Origin: Aldehydirespirator sp028819505
GTDB lineage: Bacteria > Actinomycetota > Acidimicrobiia > Acidimicrobiales > Aldehydirespiratoraceae
DNA length: 64,000 nucleotides
NCBI GenBank assembly: GCA_965207755.1
Contig: OZ242297.1
Coordinates: 2,108,001 to 2,172,000, forward strand
Direction of reading: 5' to 3'
A program made the translations under genes and the position numbers. The stretch's first letter is position 1. Every line of letters starts with the position of its first letter. Below, in pieces: positions 57,569-64,000 of the stretch. The notes beneath the pieces were generated by a model. That model was not told the origin of the DNA, did not search any database, and worked only from the letters and a program-made list of their open reading frames with translations.

Positions 57569-58685
57569 AGCCGAGCACCCCGACGATGCGTCCCGCCCGA
57601 CCGTAGATCGCGGCGAAGCGCCGCTCTTCGACCGAGCCGGCCACCACGCGGACCTCGTCGTCGCCGCGGACGCGGCCGGCCAGTTGGATCTTGCGGTCGT
57701 ACTGGTCGCTCCAGAACCACGGCACCGGCGTGAACGGCCCCACCGCGGCGTCGAGCAGGCGGCGGGCCGCGTGGGCGCCCTGCTGGGCCGCGTTGTCCCA
57801 GTGCTCCACCCGCATCGTCTCGCCGAAGAGCTCGTTGGGCCAGCGGGCCACGTCGCCCGCGGCGGCCACCCGGTCGGCGGCCAGGCACGAGGCGTCGCAC
57901 ACCACGCCGTCGTCCACCTCCAGGCCCGACCCTTCCAACCATCCGGTGTTGGGGACCACGCCGATGCCGACCACCACCACATCGGCGTCGACCGTCGAGC
58001 CGTCCGACAGGGTCACCCGCTCCACCCGGCCGTCGCCGGAGATGCGCTCCACGCCGACGGCGGTGCGCAGGTCGACGCCGTGGTCGCGGTGGACTTCGGC
58101 GCACACCTCGCCCATCTCGTCGCCGAGCACCCGGCTGAGCGGGGTGGGCAGAGCCTCCACCATCGTGACATCGAGGCCGCGGCCCCGCGCGGTGGCGGCC
58201 ACCTCGGCGCCGATGAAGCCGGCGCCGACCACCACCACCCGCCGGGGCGTCGCCTCGAAGTCGGCCCGCAGCGCCAGGCAGTCGTCCAGCGACCGCAGCA
58301 CGTGGACCCCGCCGATCCCCTCGGTGCCCGGCATCGTGCGGCAGCGGGCCCCGGTGGCGATGACGAGCCCGTCGAACTCCACGGTCTCGCCGGTATGGAG
58401 GGTCAACTCGCGGGCAGCCATGTCCAGAGCGGTGGCCCGCACGCCGAGACGGGCCTCGATGCCGTCTTCCGCCAACTCCTCAGGGTCGGTCAGCGCAGCC
58501 CGCTCGGGCGCCCAATCGCCCGCCAGCACCTGCTTGGACAGCGGAGGCCGGTCATAGGGCAGGCGGCTCTCCGCGCCGATGAGCGTGACCGGGCCGTCGA
58601 AGCCCTCGCGACGCAGAGCCTCGGCCGCGTTCAAACCCGCCAGTGAGGCCCCGACGATGGTGACGGCGCGCGGGGCTCGGGTCAT
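57483..58685 (-). CDS. NAD(P)H-dependent ferredoxin reductase (FAD-dependent)
   Basis: Flavoprotein of 400 residues that passes electrons from NAD(P)H to a ferredoxin, usually for a cytochrome P450 or oxygenase. FAD motif VTIVGASLAGLNAAEALR (about 8-25), YDRPPLSKQVL, GLVIATGARCRTMPG, the NAD motif VVVGAGFIGAEVAA (about 150), AAAGDVARWPNELFG and the C-terminal EHWDNAAQQGAHAA are all family features. It lies just downstream of a 3Fe-4S-type ferredoxin gene. Its 3' end is duplicated, in decayed form, at 53059-53245, on the far side of the Gabija genes. Confidence 0.9.
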   Translation of the reverse strand: MTRAPRAVTIVGASLAGLNAAEALRREGFDGPVTLIGAESRLPYDRPPLSKQVLAGDWAPERAALTDPEELAEDGIEARLGVRATALDMAARELTLHTGETVEFDGLVIATGARCRTMPGTEGIGGVHVLRSLDDCLALRADFEATPRRVVVVGAGFIGAEVAATARGRGLDVTMVEALPTPLSRVLGDEMGEVCAEVHRDHGVDLRTAVGVERISGDGRVERVTLSDGSTVDADVVVVGIGVVPNTGWLEGSGLEVDDGVVCDASCLAADRVAAAGDVARWPNELFGETMRVEHWDNAAQQGAHAARRLLDAAVGPFTPVPWFWSDQYDRKIQLAGRVRGDDEVRVVAGSVEERRFAAIYGRAGRIVGVLGFNRPRHVMRYRALIEQRAGFDEALAAEF

Positions 58686-58709
58686 GTGCAGCCGGCTCCC
58701 GAGGTTGGC

Positions 58710-58904
58710 TCAGTCTTCGGCAATCGAGATGGCCTGCTTCGGGCAGCGCTGCACGCACTCCTCCACCCTGGCCCGGTCGGCCTCGCCGGGCGTCTCGTCG
58801 AGGATGTAGAGGAAGTCGTCGTCCCGCACCTCGAAGATGTCGGGCGCGATCTGCATGCAGACGGCGTTGCTCTCGCACAGGTCGAAGTCAACGACGATGC
58901 GCAT
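58710..58904 (-). CDS. Single-cluster ferredoxin
   Basis: The 64 residues hold DLCESNAVCMQIAPDIF near the start and CVQRCPKQAISI at the end. The cysteines at about 10, 16, 50 and 54 fit a 3Fe-4S or 4Fe-4S cluster of the actinobacterial P450-partner type. ATG 58904 has AAGGAGAGCC upstream. It is co-directional with the reductase, 24 bases away, so they are an electron-transfer pair; no P450 gene is in the window. Confidence 0.88.
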   Translation of the reverse strand: MRIVVDFDLCESNAVCMQIAPDIFEVRDDDFLYILDETPGEADRARVEECVQRCPKQAISIAED

Positions 58905-58984
58905 CGGCTCTCCTTGTGGTCGTTTGGCGATGTGGTCGGCTTGGCGGTGGCCCACGGTAGCGAACCGCGGAACGCAGGGCGCGG

Positions 58985-59359
58985 TCAAGCCAGGAACTCG
59001 GCCAGCCGGTCCTTGGCCTTCATGTCGCCGAGGGGCCGGCCGATGATGGCACGGTCGCCCCGCACCAGCACCGGGCGCTGCAAGAGCCTCGGATACTGGA
59101 GCAGCACGTCCACCACCGCGTCGGCGTTTCCCACGTAGTCGTCGGGATCGAGCCCGAGCTTGGAGAACTGCGAGTCCTTGCGGACCAGGTCCTCCACCGG
59201 GTCCTCGAGCCGCTCGACGATGCCCCGCAGCGTGTCGCGGTCGGGACGATCGGACATGTAGAGCACCACGTCGAAGTCGGCGCCGGCGTCCGTGGCGACC
59301 GCCACGGCATTCCTGGAGGAGTTTCAATGCTTGTTGTGATAGATGGTTGTGCCGGTCAT
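58985..59359 (-). pseudogene. ArsC-like (arsenate reductase family) gene, active site deleted
   Basis: From ATG 59359 the frame reads MTGTTIYHNKH and stops at TGA, where the family should continue with the CxxxxR active site. A second frame then gives ALKLLQEC, and a third, from about 59305, the body of the protein: FDVVLYMSDRPDRDTLRGIV, FSKLGLDPDDYVG and LLQYPRLLQRPVLVRGDRAI. So a few codons with the catalytic cysteine and one or two further bases are lost. The last frame alone (58985-59305, 106 residues) could still be translated but lacks the active site. Confidence 0.65.
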
Positions 59360-59369
59360 GGGCGGTGCC

Positions 59370-60992
59370 TCAATCCTCTTCCTGTCGGGCCACGTAGACC
59401 TTTCTCTCGGCCAGGCTCACCGGCCCCTTCCTCTCATAGACCTCTCGCAGCTTGTGCTTGAGGATCTTGAGAGTGGCGTTGCGGGGCAGCGGGCCGGGAT
59501 AGATCTCGAGCTGCTCGGGAACCTTCTGGCGGGCCAGGCCGGCCGCGAGGCAGGCCTCGACCATCTCGTCGAAGGTCAGATCGTCGGAGCCGGTCGTGGT
59601 CTCGACCACCGCGCAGACCCGCTCGCCCCTCTTGTGGTCCGACAGGCCGATGACCGCGGCCGCCCCCACCTTGTCGTGGGTGTACAGCACGTCCTCGATC
59701 TCCTTGGCGGAGATGTTCTCCCCCTTGCGGATGATGATGTCCTTCACCCGCCCGGTCAGCGTCAGGTGCCCGTCGGCGCCCAGCACGCCCAGGTCGCCTG
59801 TGCGGAAGCGGCCCCGGGCGTCGAAGGCATCCTTGTCGAGGCGGGGATCGGTGTAGCCCGAGAACAGCATCGGGCCGCTCACCCTCACCTCGCCCTGCAC
59901 GCCGGCGGGGGCGGGCGCCTCCCCGCCGTCGGCGGCCATGGCCACGATCGACACGTCGCAGCCGTGGACCGGGCGCCCGTCGGTGTACGCCAACTGGTGG
60001 TCGCTGTCACGGGGCGAGCCCTGCGAGATCATCGGGCACTCGGTCATGCCGTACCCGTGGGCCACGGGCACCCCCATCTGCTCCTTCACCCGGAAGTAGA
60101 CGTCGGGCGGCTTGGGGGCGCCCCCGCCCGACAGCACCCTCAGGGCGGGAATGGCCGGACGGCCGGCGGACTGGCGCGACTTGCGGTCCTCCTCCAGGAA
60201 CATCTGGTAGAAGGCCGTCGAGCCGCCGGCCATGGTCACGCCGTGGCGGGCGTAGGTCACGACCGCCGCGGCCGGGTCGAAACGCTCGACGAGCACGGCG
60301 CCGAACCCGGCCGCCAGCATCGTCACCATGTAGTCGGGTCCGCCGATGTGGGCGTACGGGAAGGCGATGGAGCCCACGTCGCCGCCGCTCATGTCGAGGG
60401 CCCGGGCCAGCGCGACCCCGCCGGCGATCAACGAGGCGTCGGAGTGCTTCACGCCCTTGGGGTCAGAGGTGGTTCCCGAGGTGTAGTACAGCCAGCGCAC
60501 GGCGCCGCCGTCGGATTCCGGCGCCGGCGGCAGAGTGGCCGGATCGGCTTCGGGGAGGTTGTCGTAGCCTGCGAGGGCCCGGGCCTCGTGGTCGAGCCCC
60601 GCGACGATCTCGCCGACCATGCCGCCGTAGTCGAAGCCGTTCCAGACGCCCGGATGCACGACCAACTCGGCGCCCGTCTGCCGGATGCAGAACCCGACCT
60701 CACGGCGGCGGTAGATGTGGATGATCGGGTTCTGCACCGCGCCGAGACGGCTGAGGGCGAAGCTCGCCAGCACGGTCTCGATGCGGGTGGGCAGCACCCA
60801 GGTGACCGGCGTGCCCTCGGTGACGCCCATGGCCAGCAGCCCCGCGGCCACACGCTCGGCCTGGTCCCTGAACTCTGCGAAAGTCAGCGAGCGTCCCGCC
60901 TCGTCGACCAGCATCATCCGGTCGGGCGTGGCCGCCACCCGTCGGTCGAGCAACTCCCAGAAGGTCCGGGCGTCGTAGATCGGCTCGGTCAT
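59370..60992 (-). CDS. Acyl-CoA synthetase (AMP-dependent ligase)
   Basis: Adenylate-forming enzyme that activates a carboxylic acid with CoA. The 540 residues show VRWLYYTSGTTSDPKGVKHSD (P-loop, about 185), FPYAHIGGPDYM, LSGGGAPKP, VAHGYGMTECPM, FRTGDLGVLGADGHLTLTGRVKDIIIRKG (hinge, about 425) and the catalytic lysine region LPRNATLKILKHKLRE near the end. ATG 60992 is preferred over the longer frame, which would read through the hairpin repeats. The neighbourhood points to lipid or sterol side-chain breakdown; the substrate is open. Confidence 0.9.
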   Translation of the reverse strand: MTEPIYDARTFWELLDRRVAATPDRMMLVDEAGRSLTFAEFRDQAERVAAGLLAMGVTEGTPVTWVLPTRIETVLASFALSRLGAVQNPIIHIYRRREVGFCIRQTGAELVVHPGVWNGFDYGGMVGEIVAGLDHEARALAGYDNLPEADPATLPPAPESDGGAVRWLYYTSGTTSDPKGVKHSDASLIAGGVALARALDMSGGDVGSIAFPYAHIGGPDYMVTMLAAGFGAVLVERFDPAAAVVTYARHGVTMAGGSTAFYQMFLEEDRKSRQSAGRPAIPALRVLSGGGAPKPPDVYFRVKEQMGVPVAHGYGMTECPMISQGSPRDSDHQLAYTDGRPVHGCDVSIVAMAADGGEAPAPAGVQGEVRVSGPMLFSGYTDPRLDKDAFDARGRFRTGDLGVLGADGHLTLTGRVKDIIIRKGENISAKEIEDVLYTHDKVGAAAVIGLSDHKRGERVCAVVETTTGSDDLTFDEMVEACLAAGLARQKVPEQLEIYPGPLPRNATLKILKHKLREVYERKGPVSLAERKVYVARQEED

Positions 60993-61042
60993 GCAGGTTG
61001 CTCCGGTAGCTAGAACAGCGATGGGAGCGTAACGCGCGGCGG

Positions 61043-61163
61043 AGCCCGCCCGACGGGACGCGCCGGAGCCCGCCAGCGCCAGACTGGCGGGCACAGTCAC
61101 ACCCCAGCGCAGCCCGCCCGACGAGACGCGCCGGAGCCCGCCAGCGTGATACTGGCGGGCTCC
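61043..61163. repeat. Two 49-bp direct repeats, each with a hairpin
   Basis: Copies at 61043-61091 and 61111-61159 differ at a few bases. Each ends in CCCGCCAG-N7-CTGGCGGG. In the second copy the stem extends to 12 perfect pairs, GGAGCCCGCCAG (61133-61144) with CTGGCGGGCTCC (61152-61163). They lie in the 349-base spacer 60993-61341 after the SDR gene and could end its transcript. The rest of that spacer (61200-61341) holds TGTCACATTCTTGTCACA, a short repeat, and no gene. Confidence 0.6.
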
Positions 61164-61341
61164 GCACGGTCCCTGGAGGGGGGGAATGTGGATCCGGTTC
61201 TGGCCGATCCTGTCGTTCAGACCCGAGTCCTGTCGACTAGGTTACACCATCGTCACGGGTTTGTCACATTCTTGTCACAGATTTTTCTGAAGGCCGGGTT
61301 GGATCTCGAGAACTCCGCTCCCTCTGCCTCGCAACAGGTTC

Positions 61342-62256
61342 TCAACGGGCGCCGTACACGGGAGCAGGCGGTTCCCCGGCCTCCACTGAGAGGCGGGCCA
61401 GCGCGGCCGCCTCAGCCACCGCCATGGCCCGCTCCCCCACCGAGACCACCGGTCCGTGCCGCCACCCGTCGCACACGTTGAGCTGGCCTCCCGCGCACTC
61501 GAAGACCCTCCCGGAGACATCGCAGTCCGCGCTTCCGAGCCACACGACCAGCGGCGACACATTGGCGGGATCCTTGGGATCCCAGCCGTCGTCGGGCCGC
61601 GCGGGATAGCCGGGGATCACCGCCGTCATCCGGGTGCGAGCATCGGGCGCGACGGCGTTGGCGAGCACGCCGTAGCGGCCCCACTCCGCGGCCTGCTGGA
61701 TCGTCAGCGCCGCGATGGCGGCCTTCGCCGCGACATAGTTGCCCTGGCCGATGGATCCCATCAGACCCGCTCCCGACGAGGTGTTGACGATGCGGGCGGC
61801 CGGCGTCTCGCCGCCGGAGGCCTTCTGGCGCTCGCGCCAGTGGGCCACCGCGTGGCGGGCCGGCGCGAAATGGCCCTTCAGATGGACCCGCACCACGGCG
61901 TCCCACTCCTGCTCGCTCATGTTGACCAGCATCCGGTCGCGCAGGAACCCGGCGTTGCACACCAGCGTGTCGAGGCGTCCCCAGGTGTCGATGGCCTGCG
62001 CCACCATGGCGCCGGCTTCATCCCAGTCGGCCACGTCGGCATGGTTGACGGCGGCCGAGCCACCGGCGGCGTTGATCTCCCCGGCCACTGCGGTGGCGGC
62101 GTCGTCGGAGCGCGGCTGCGAGCCACCACCGGTGGCGCCGAGGTCGTTGACCAGCACATGGGCGCCCTCGGCCGCGAAGGCCAGGGCATGGGCCCGACCC
62201 AGCCCCCGTCCCGCACCGGTGACGATCACTACCCGCCCGTCACAGCAGCCCATCAC
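61342..62256 (-). CDS. Short-chain dehydrogenase/reductase
   Basis: NAD(P)-dependent SDR of 304 residues, similar to the hydroxyacyl-CoA dehydrogenase unit of multifunctional beta-oxidation enzymes. Cofactor motif VTGAGRGLGRAHALAFAAEG (about 12-31), LVNDLGA, NADVAD-type segment NHADVADWDEA, CNAGFLRDRML, the catalytic Ser in VNTSSGAGLMG and Tyr-Lys in GNYVAAKAAI (about 170). The LVNDLGATGGG start and DRMLVNM motif are typical of that group. It probably oxidises a 3-hydroxyacyl-CoA or sterol intermediate. It diverges from imuA'. Confidence 0.88.
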   Translation of the reverse strand: MMGCCDGRVVIVTGAGRGLGRAHALAFAAEGAHVLVNDLGATGGGSQPRSDDAATAVAGEINAAGGSAAVNHADVADWDEAGAMVAQAIDTWGRLDTLVCNAGFLRDRMLVNMSEQEWDAVVRVHLKGHFAPARHAVAHWRERQKASGGETPAARIVNTSSGAGLMGSIGQGNYVAAKAAIAALTIQQAAEWGRYGVLANAVAPDARTRMTAVIPGYPARPDDGWDPKDPANVSPLVVWLGSADCDVSGRVFECAGGQLNVCDGWRHGPVVSVGERAMAVAEAAALARLSVEAGEPPAPVYGAR

Positions 62257-62330
62257 GCAGTCGCTCCCCTGCCGGAATTGATGCCGATTCTGACCCTATA
62301 GGACCAGTAGTCGCATCAATCTGGCGCAGA

Positions 62331-62345
62331 GCGAACATATGTTTG
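62331..62345 (+). promoter_or_regulatory. LexA operator (SOS box) of imuA'-imuB
   Basis: GCGAACATATGTTTG matches CGAAC-N4-GTTCG with one mismatch in the second half. It is 12 bases before the imuA' ATG, so LexA binding would block the promoter or the 5' end directly. Confidence 0.75.
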
Positions 62346-62357
62346 TATATTGGCCAG

Positions 62358-63107
62358 ATGGCAGGCTTGGAGCCATCGTCGGCGCAGCTGGCAATGCAAT
62401 CCGCGGAAGTCTCGGCGCTCGCCGTAGCGGCCCATGAGTGGCGGCTTCCTGTAGAGGGGGCGCTGGCGACGCTTCTGCCGGAGGGCGGCATCCGGCGGGG
62501 CACCGCCGTCGCGGTCGACGGCCACGGCTCGATGACGCTGGCGATGGCGCTGGCAGCCGAGGCCTCCCGCCGGGGCAGTTGGGTGGCGGCGGTGGGAATG
62601 GCCGACCTGGGCGTGGCCGCGCTGGCCGAGCGAGGCGTCGACTTGGACCGCTGGGCGCTGGTGGACCTGCCTGGCGCGGCCAGGACCGGGAGTCTCGCTG
62701 CGGACGTGCTGGGCGCGGTGGTGGGCGGCTTCGACCTCGTGCTGCTGGGACCCGAGATCAGGGTGGCGGGCGCGACGGCACGGCGGCTGCTGGCCCGGAT
62801 GCGCGAGCACGGCACCTCGCTGGTCTGCGTACTCGGCGGCACCTCGGCGGACATCACGGCCGGTCTGCAGCCGGAGGCCCGCTTGACGGTCACCCAGACG
62901 CAGTGGACCGGCATCGACGACGGTCACGGGCGGCTGCTGGCCCGTCGGGCCGAGATGACCGTCGGAGGCCGGGGCGCGGCGTCCCGGCCCCGCCGGCTGC
63001 TGATGTGGCTGCCGTCCACCGACGGCCGGGTGGCTTGCGCAGAGCCCGTCAAGGACTCCGCTCTCGGCGACGGCCACGAGGACGTCACCGAACGCCGGGC
63101 GAGCTAG
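62358..63107 (+). CDS. imuA': ImuA'-like RecA-fold protein of the SOS mutasome
   Basis: Accessory protein of the ImuA'-ImuB-DnaE2 translesion mutasome. The 249 residues have a RecA-like core, LPEGGIRRGTAVAVDGHGS (a Walker A position without the lysine), LAMALAAEASRRGSWVAAVG and VVGGFDLVLLGPEI, which suggests no ATP hydrolysis, as known for this family. ATG 62358 is preferred to the TTG at 62343, which lies inside the LexA box. It is 20 bases upstream of imuB and so in one operon. Confidence 0.82.
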   Translation: MAGLEPSSAQLAMQSAEVSALAVAAHEWRLPVEGALATLLPEGGIRRGTAVAVDGHGSMTLAMALAAEASRRGSWVAAVGMADLGVAALAERGVDLDRWALVDLPGAARTGSLAADVLGAVVGGFDLVLLGPEIRVAGATARRLLARMREHGTSLVCVLGGTSADITAGLQPEARLTVTQTQWTGIDDGHGRLLARRAEMTVGGRGAASRPRRLLMWLPSTDGRVACAEPVKDSALGDGHEDVTERRAS

Positions 63108-63127
63108 CCGCCGCCCCGCCACAACCG

Positions 63128-64000
63128 ATGGCCTCCGAACCGTCACTCCCCCGACCCCCGCAACGGCCGGTGCGCATGGTCGTGGTGGATCTTGGCGAAA
63201 TCGACGCACGAGACTGCGAGCCGGTGGCCGCGGCCCTGGAGCAGTTCACTCCGTCGGCCGAGGCGCTGAGGCCCGGATTGCACGCCTTCGGGGCGAGGGG
63301 GCCGTCGCGCTGCTTCGGCGGCGAGCGTGCCCTGGTCGAACTGGTCGCACAGGCCACAGCCGACTCGACACCCTCGGCGCGGTCAGTCGGCGTGGGCGTC
63401 GCCGACGGGTTCTTCGCCGCCGGCCTCGCCGCCCGCTTGGCTCGAGTATCCGAGAGGACCGAGATGAGATCGCCCGTTGCTGCCCAACCATCCACCGAGC
63501 GGTCACCAACCGCGCAGTCACCCGCCGTCGGTCTCTCCCTCTTCACGGCCGTGTTGGTGGTGCCGCCCGAGCAGGGCCGGCAGTTCCTGGCCGGGCTGCC
63601 CCTGACTTCACTGTCCGATCCTGTCTCGCCGCTGTACTCCGACGAGAAGGGCACAGAAGTGCTCCTCGACGTGCTGTGGCGGCTGGGTATCCGGACGCTG
63701 GGCGACCTGGCCGCGCTGAGCGAAGCCGACATGCTGGGCCGCTTCGGCTGGCCGGGGCTGCTGGCCTACCGCTTGGTCTGCGGCCTTGACGACCGGCCGC
63801 AGCAAGTCAAGCCCGCTCCGACCAGCTCCGCCGTGGAGGCCGAGATCGACCCGCCCGCCGAGCGGATCGAGACGGTGGCGTTCACGGCCCGAGCGCTGGC
63901 CGACGACATGGTGTCCCGGCTGGCTTGCGACGGCCTGGACTGCGTGAGCATCGGCATCACTGCGGAGTCCGACAGCGGCCACGCCAGCAATCGACGATGG
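63128..64000 (+). CDS. imuB: ImuB, Y-family polymerase homologue (cut by window end)
   Basis: Partial: 291 residues visible. The Y-family fold can be followed: VRMVVVDLGEIDARD, the ALEQFTPSAEALRPGLHAFGA and GPSRCFGGERALVEL block, VGVGVADGFFAAGLAA, and the helix-hairpin-helix thumb LWRLGIRTLGDLAALSEADM. The acidic catalytic residues of active Y-family polymerases are not seen in the expected places, as in actinobacterial ImuB, which bridges the sliding clamp and DnaE2. A linker of about 30 Ser/Pro/Thr residues (about 125-140) is an insertion. DnaE2 would be expected downstream, outside the window. Confidence 0.85.
   Translation, partial: MASEPSLPRPPQRPVRMVVVDLGEIDARDCEPVAAALEQFTPSAEALRPGLHAFGARGPSRCFGGERALVELVAQATADSTPSARSVGVGVADGFFAAGLAARLARVSERTEMRSPVAAQPSTERSPTAQSPAVGLSLFTAVLVVPPEQGRQFLAGLPLTSLSDPVSPLYSDEKGTEVLLDVLWRLGIRTLGDLAALSEADMLGRFGWPGLLAYRLVCGLDDRPQQVKPAPTSSAVEAEIDPPAERIETVAFTARALADDMVSRLACDGLDCVSIGITAESDSGHASNRRW

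Noticed and set aside
1..64000. tRNA, rRNA or prophage genes
   Set aside because: Both strands were scanned for TPsiC-like GGTTCGA stems, rRNA cores and phage structural genes; nothing convincing was seen, though small RNAs cannot be excluded by eye.

Overview
The window is a high-GC (roughly 70 %) chromosomal segment of an actinobacterium. The gene order strongly suggests the class Acidimicrobiia or a close relative: it carries the actinobacterial block LysM protein / lexA ... hflX-dapF-miaA-miaB-recA ... cinA-pgsA-rimO-ftsK-rnj-dapA-dapB-pnp-rpsO, which is broadly syntenic with the lexA-recA-rpsO region of Mycobacterium. No rRNA, tRNA, CRISPR array or prophage structural gene was seen. Several small frame breaks and many decayed fragments are present, so the sequence may come from a draft or metagenome-derived genome.

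Layout. (1) 1-6.0 kb: start of an acyl-CoA dehydrogenase, a YihY membrane protein, class II (B12-dependent) ribonucleotide reductase nrdJ and a RibD-C reductase. (2) 6.1-7.5 kb: SOS control hub with a divergent LysM protein and lexA, sharing three LexA-type operators. (3) 7.5-13.6 kb: dapE, dapD, dapC, hflX and dapF. With dapA and dapB at 34.6-37.1 kb, the window holds the whole succinylase route from aspartate semialdehyde to meso-diaminopimelate. (4) 13.6-18.9 kb: miaA, miaB and recA, interrupted by two partly deleted toxin-antitoxin modules; the usual recX is missing. (5) 19-23.7 kb: msrB, an AbiEii-type toxin pair, a double GNAT protein and a repeat-rich secreted protein. (6) 23.8-40.2 kb: cinA, pgsA, rimO, CapA-like and glutaminyl cyclase lipoproteins, a Ca/Na exchanger, ftsK, RNase J, dapA, a SURF1 protein, dapB, pnp and rpsO, nearly all co-directional on the minus strand. 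(7) 40.4-57.5 kb: a defence island. (8) 57.5-62.3 kb: ferredoxin reductase, ferredoxin, a broken ArsC gene, acyl-CoA synthetase and an SDR, a lipid or sterol catabolic set. (9) 62.3-64 kb: SOS-controlled imuA' and imuB (cut by the window end).

The defence island is the most unusual part. A four-gene minus-strand cassette encodes a DUF499 ATPase, a small frameshifted protein, a DUF1156 adenine methylase and a PLD-SNF2 helicase. It is bracketed by two paralogous retropepsin-like protease genes. The ATPase gene carries a run of 14 G shortly before its Walker A motif, and one base more or less would stop translation within about 30 codons, so the cassette looks phase-variable. Next to it is a Gabija-type pair (gajA/gajB) coupled to the tail of a lost DNA methylase. 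The pair lies between an intact ferredoxin-reductase gene and a decayed copy of that gene's 3' end, which mark a recombination footprint.

A family of roughly 45-100 bp dispersed repeats (at least five good copies) sits in spacers of the first 22 kb, and one copy has become part of the nrdJ reading frame.
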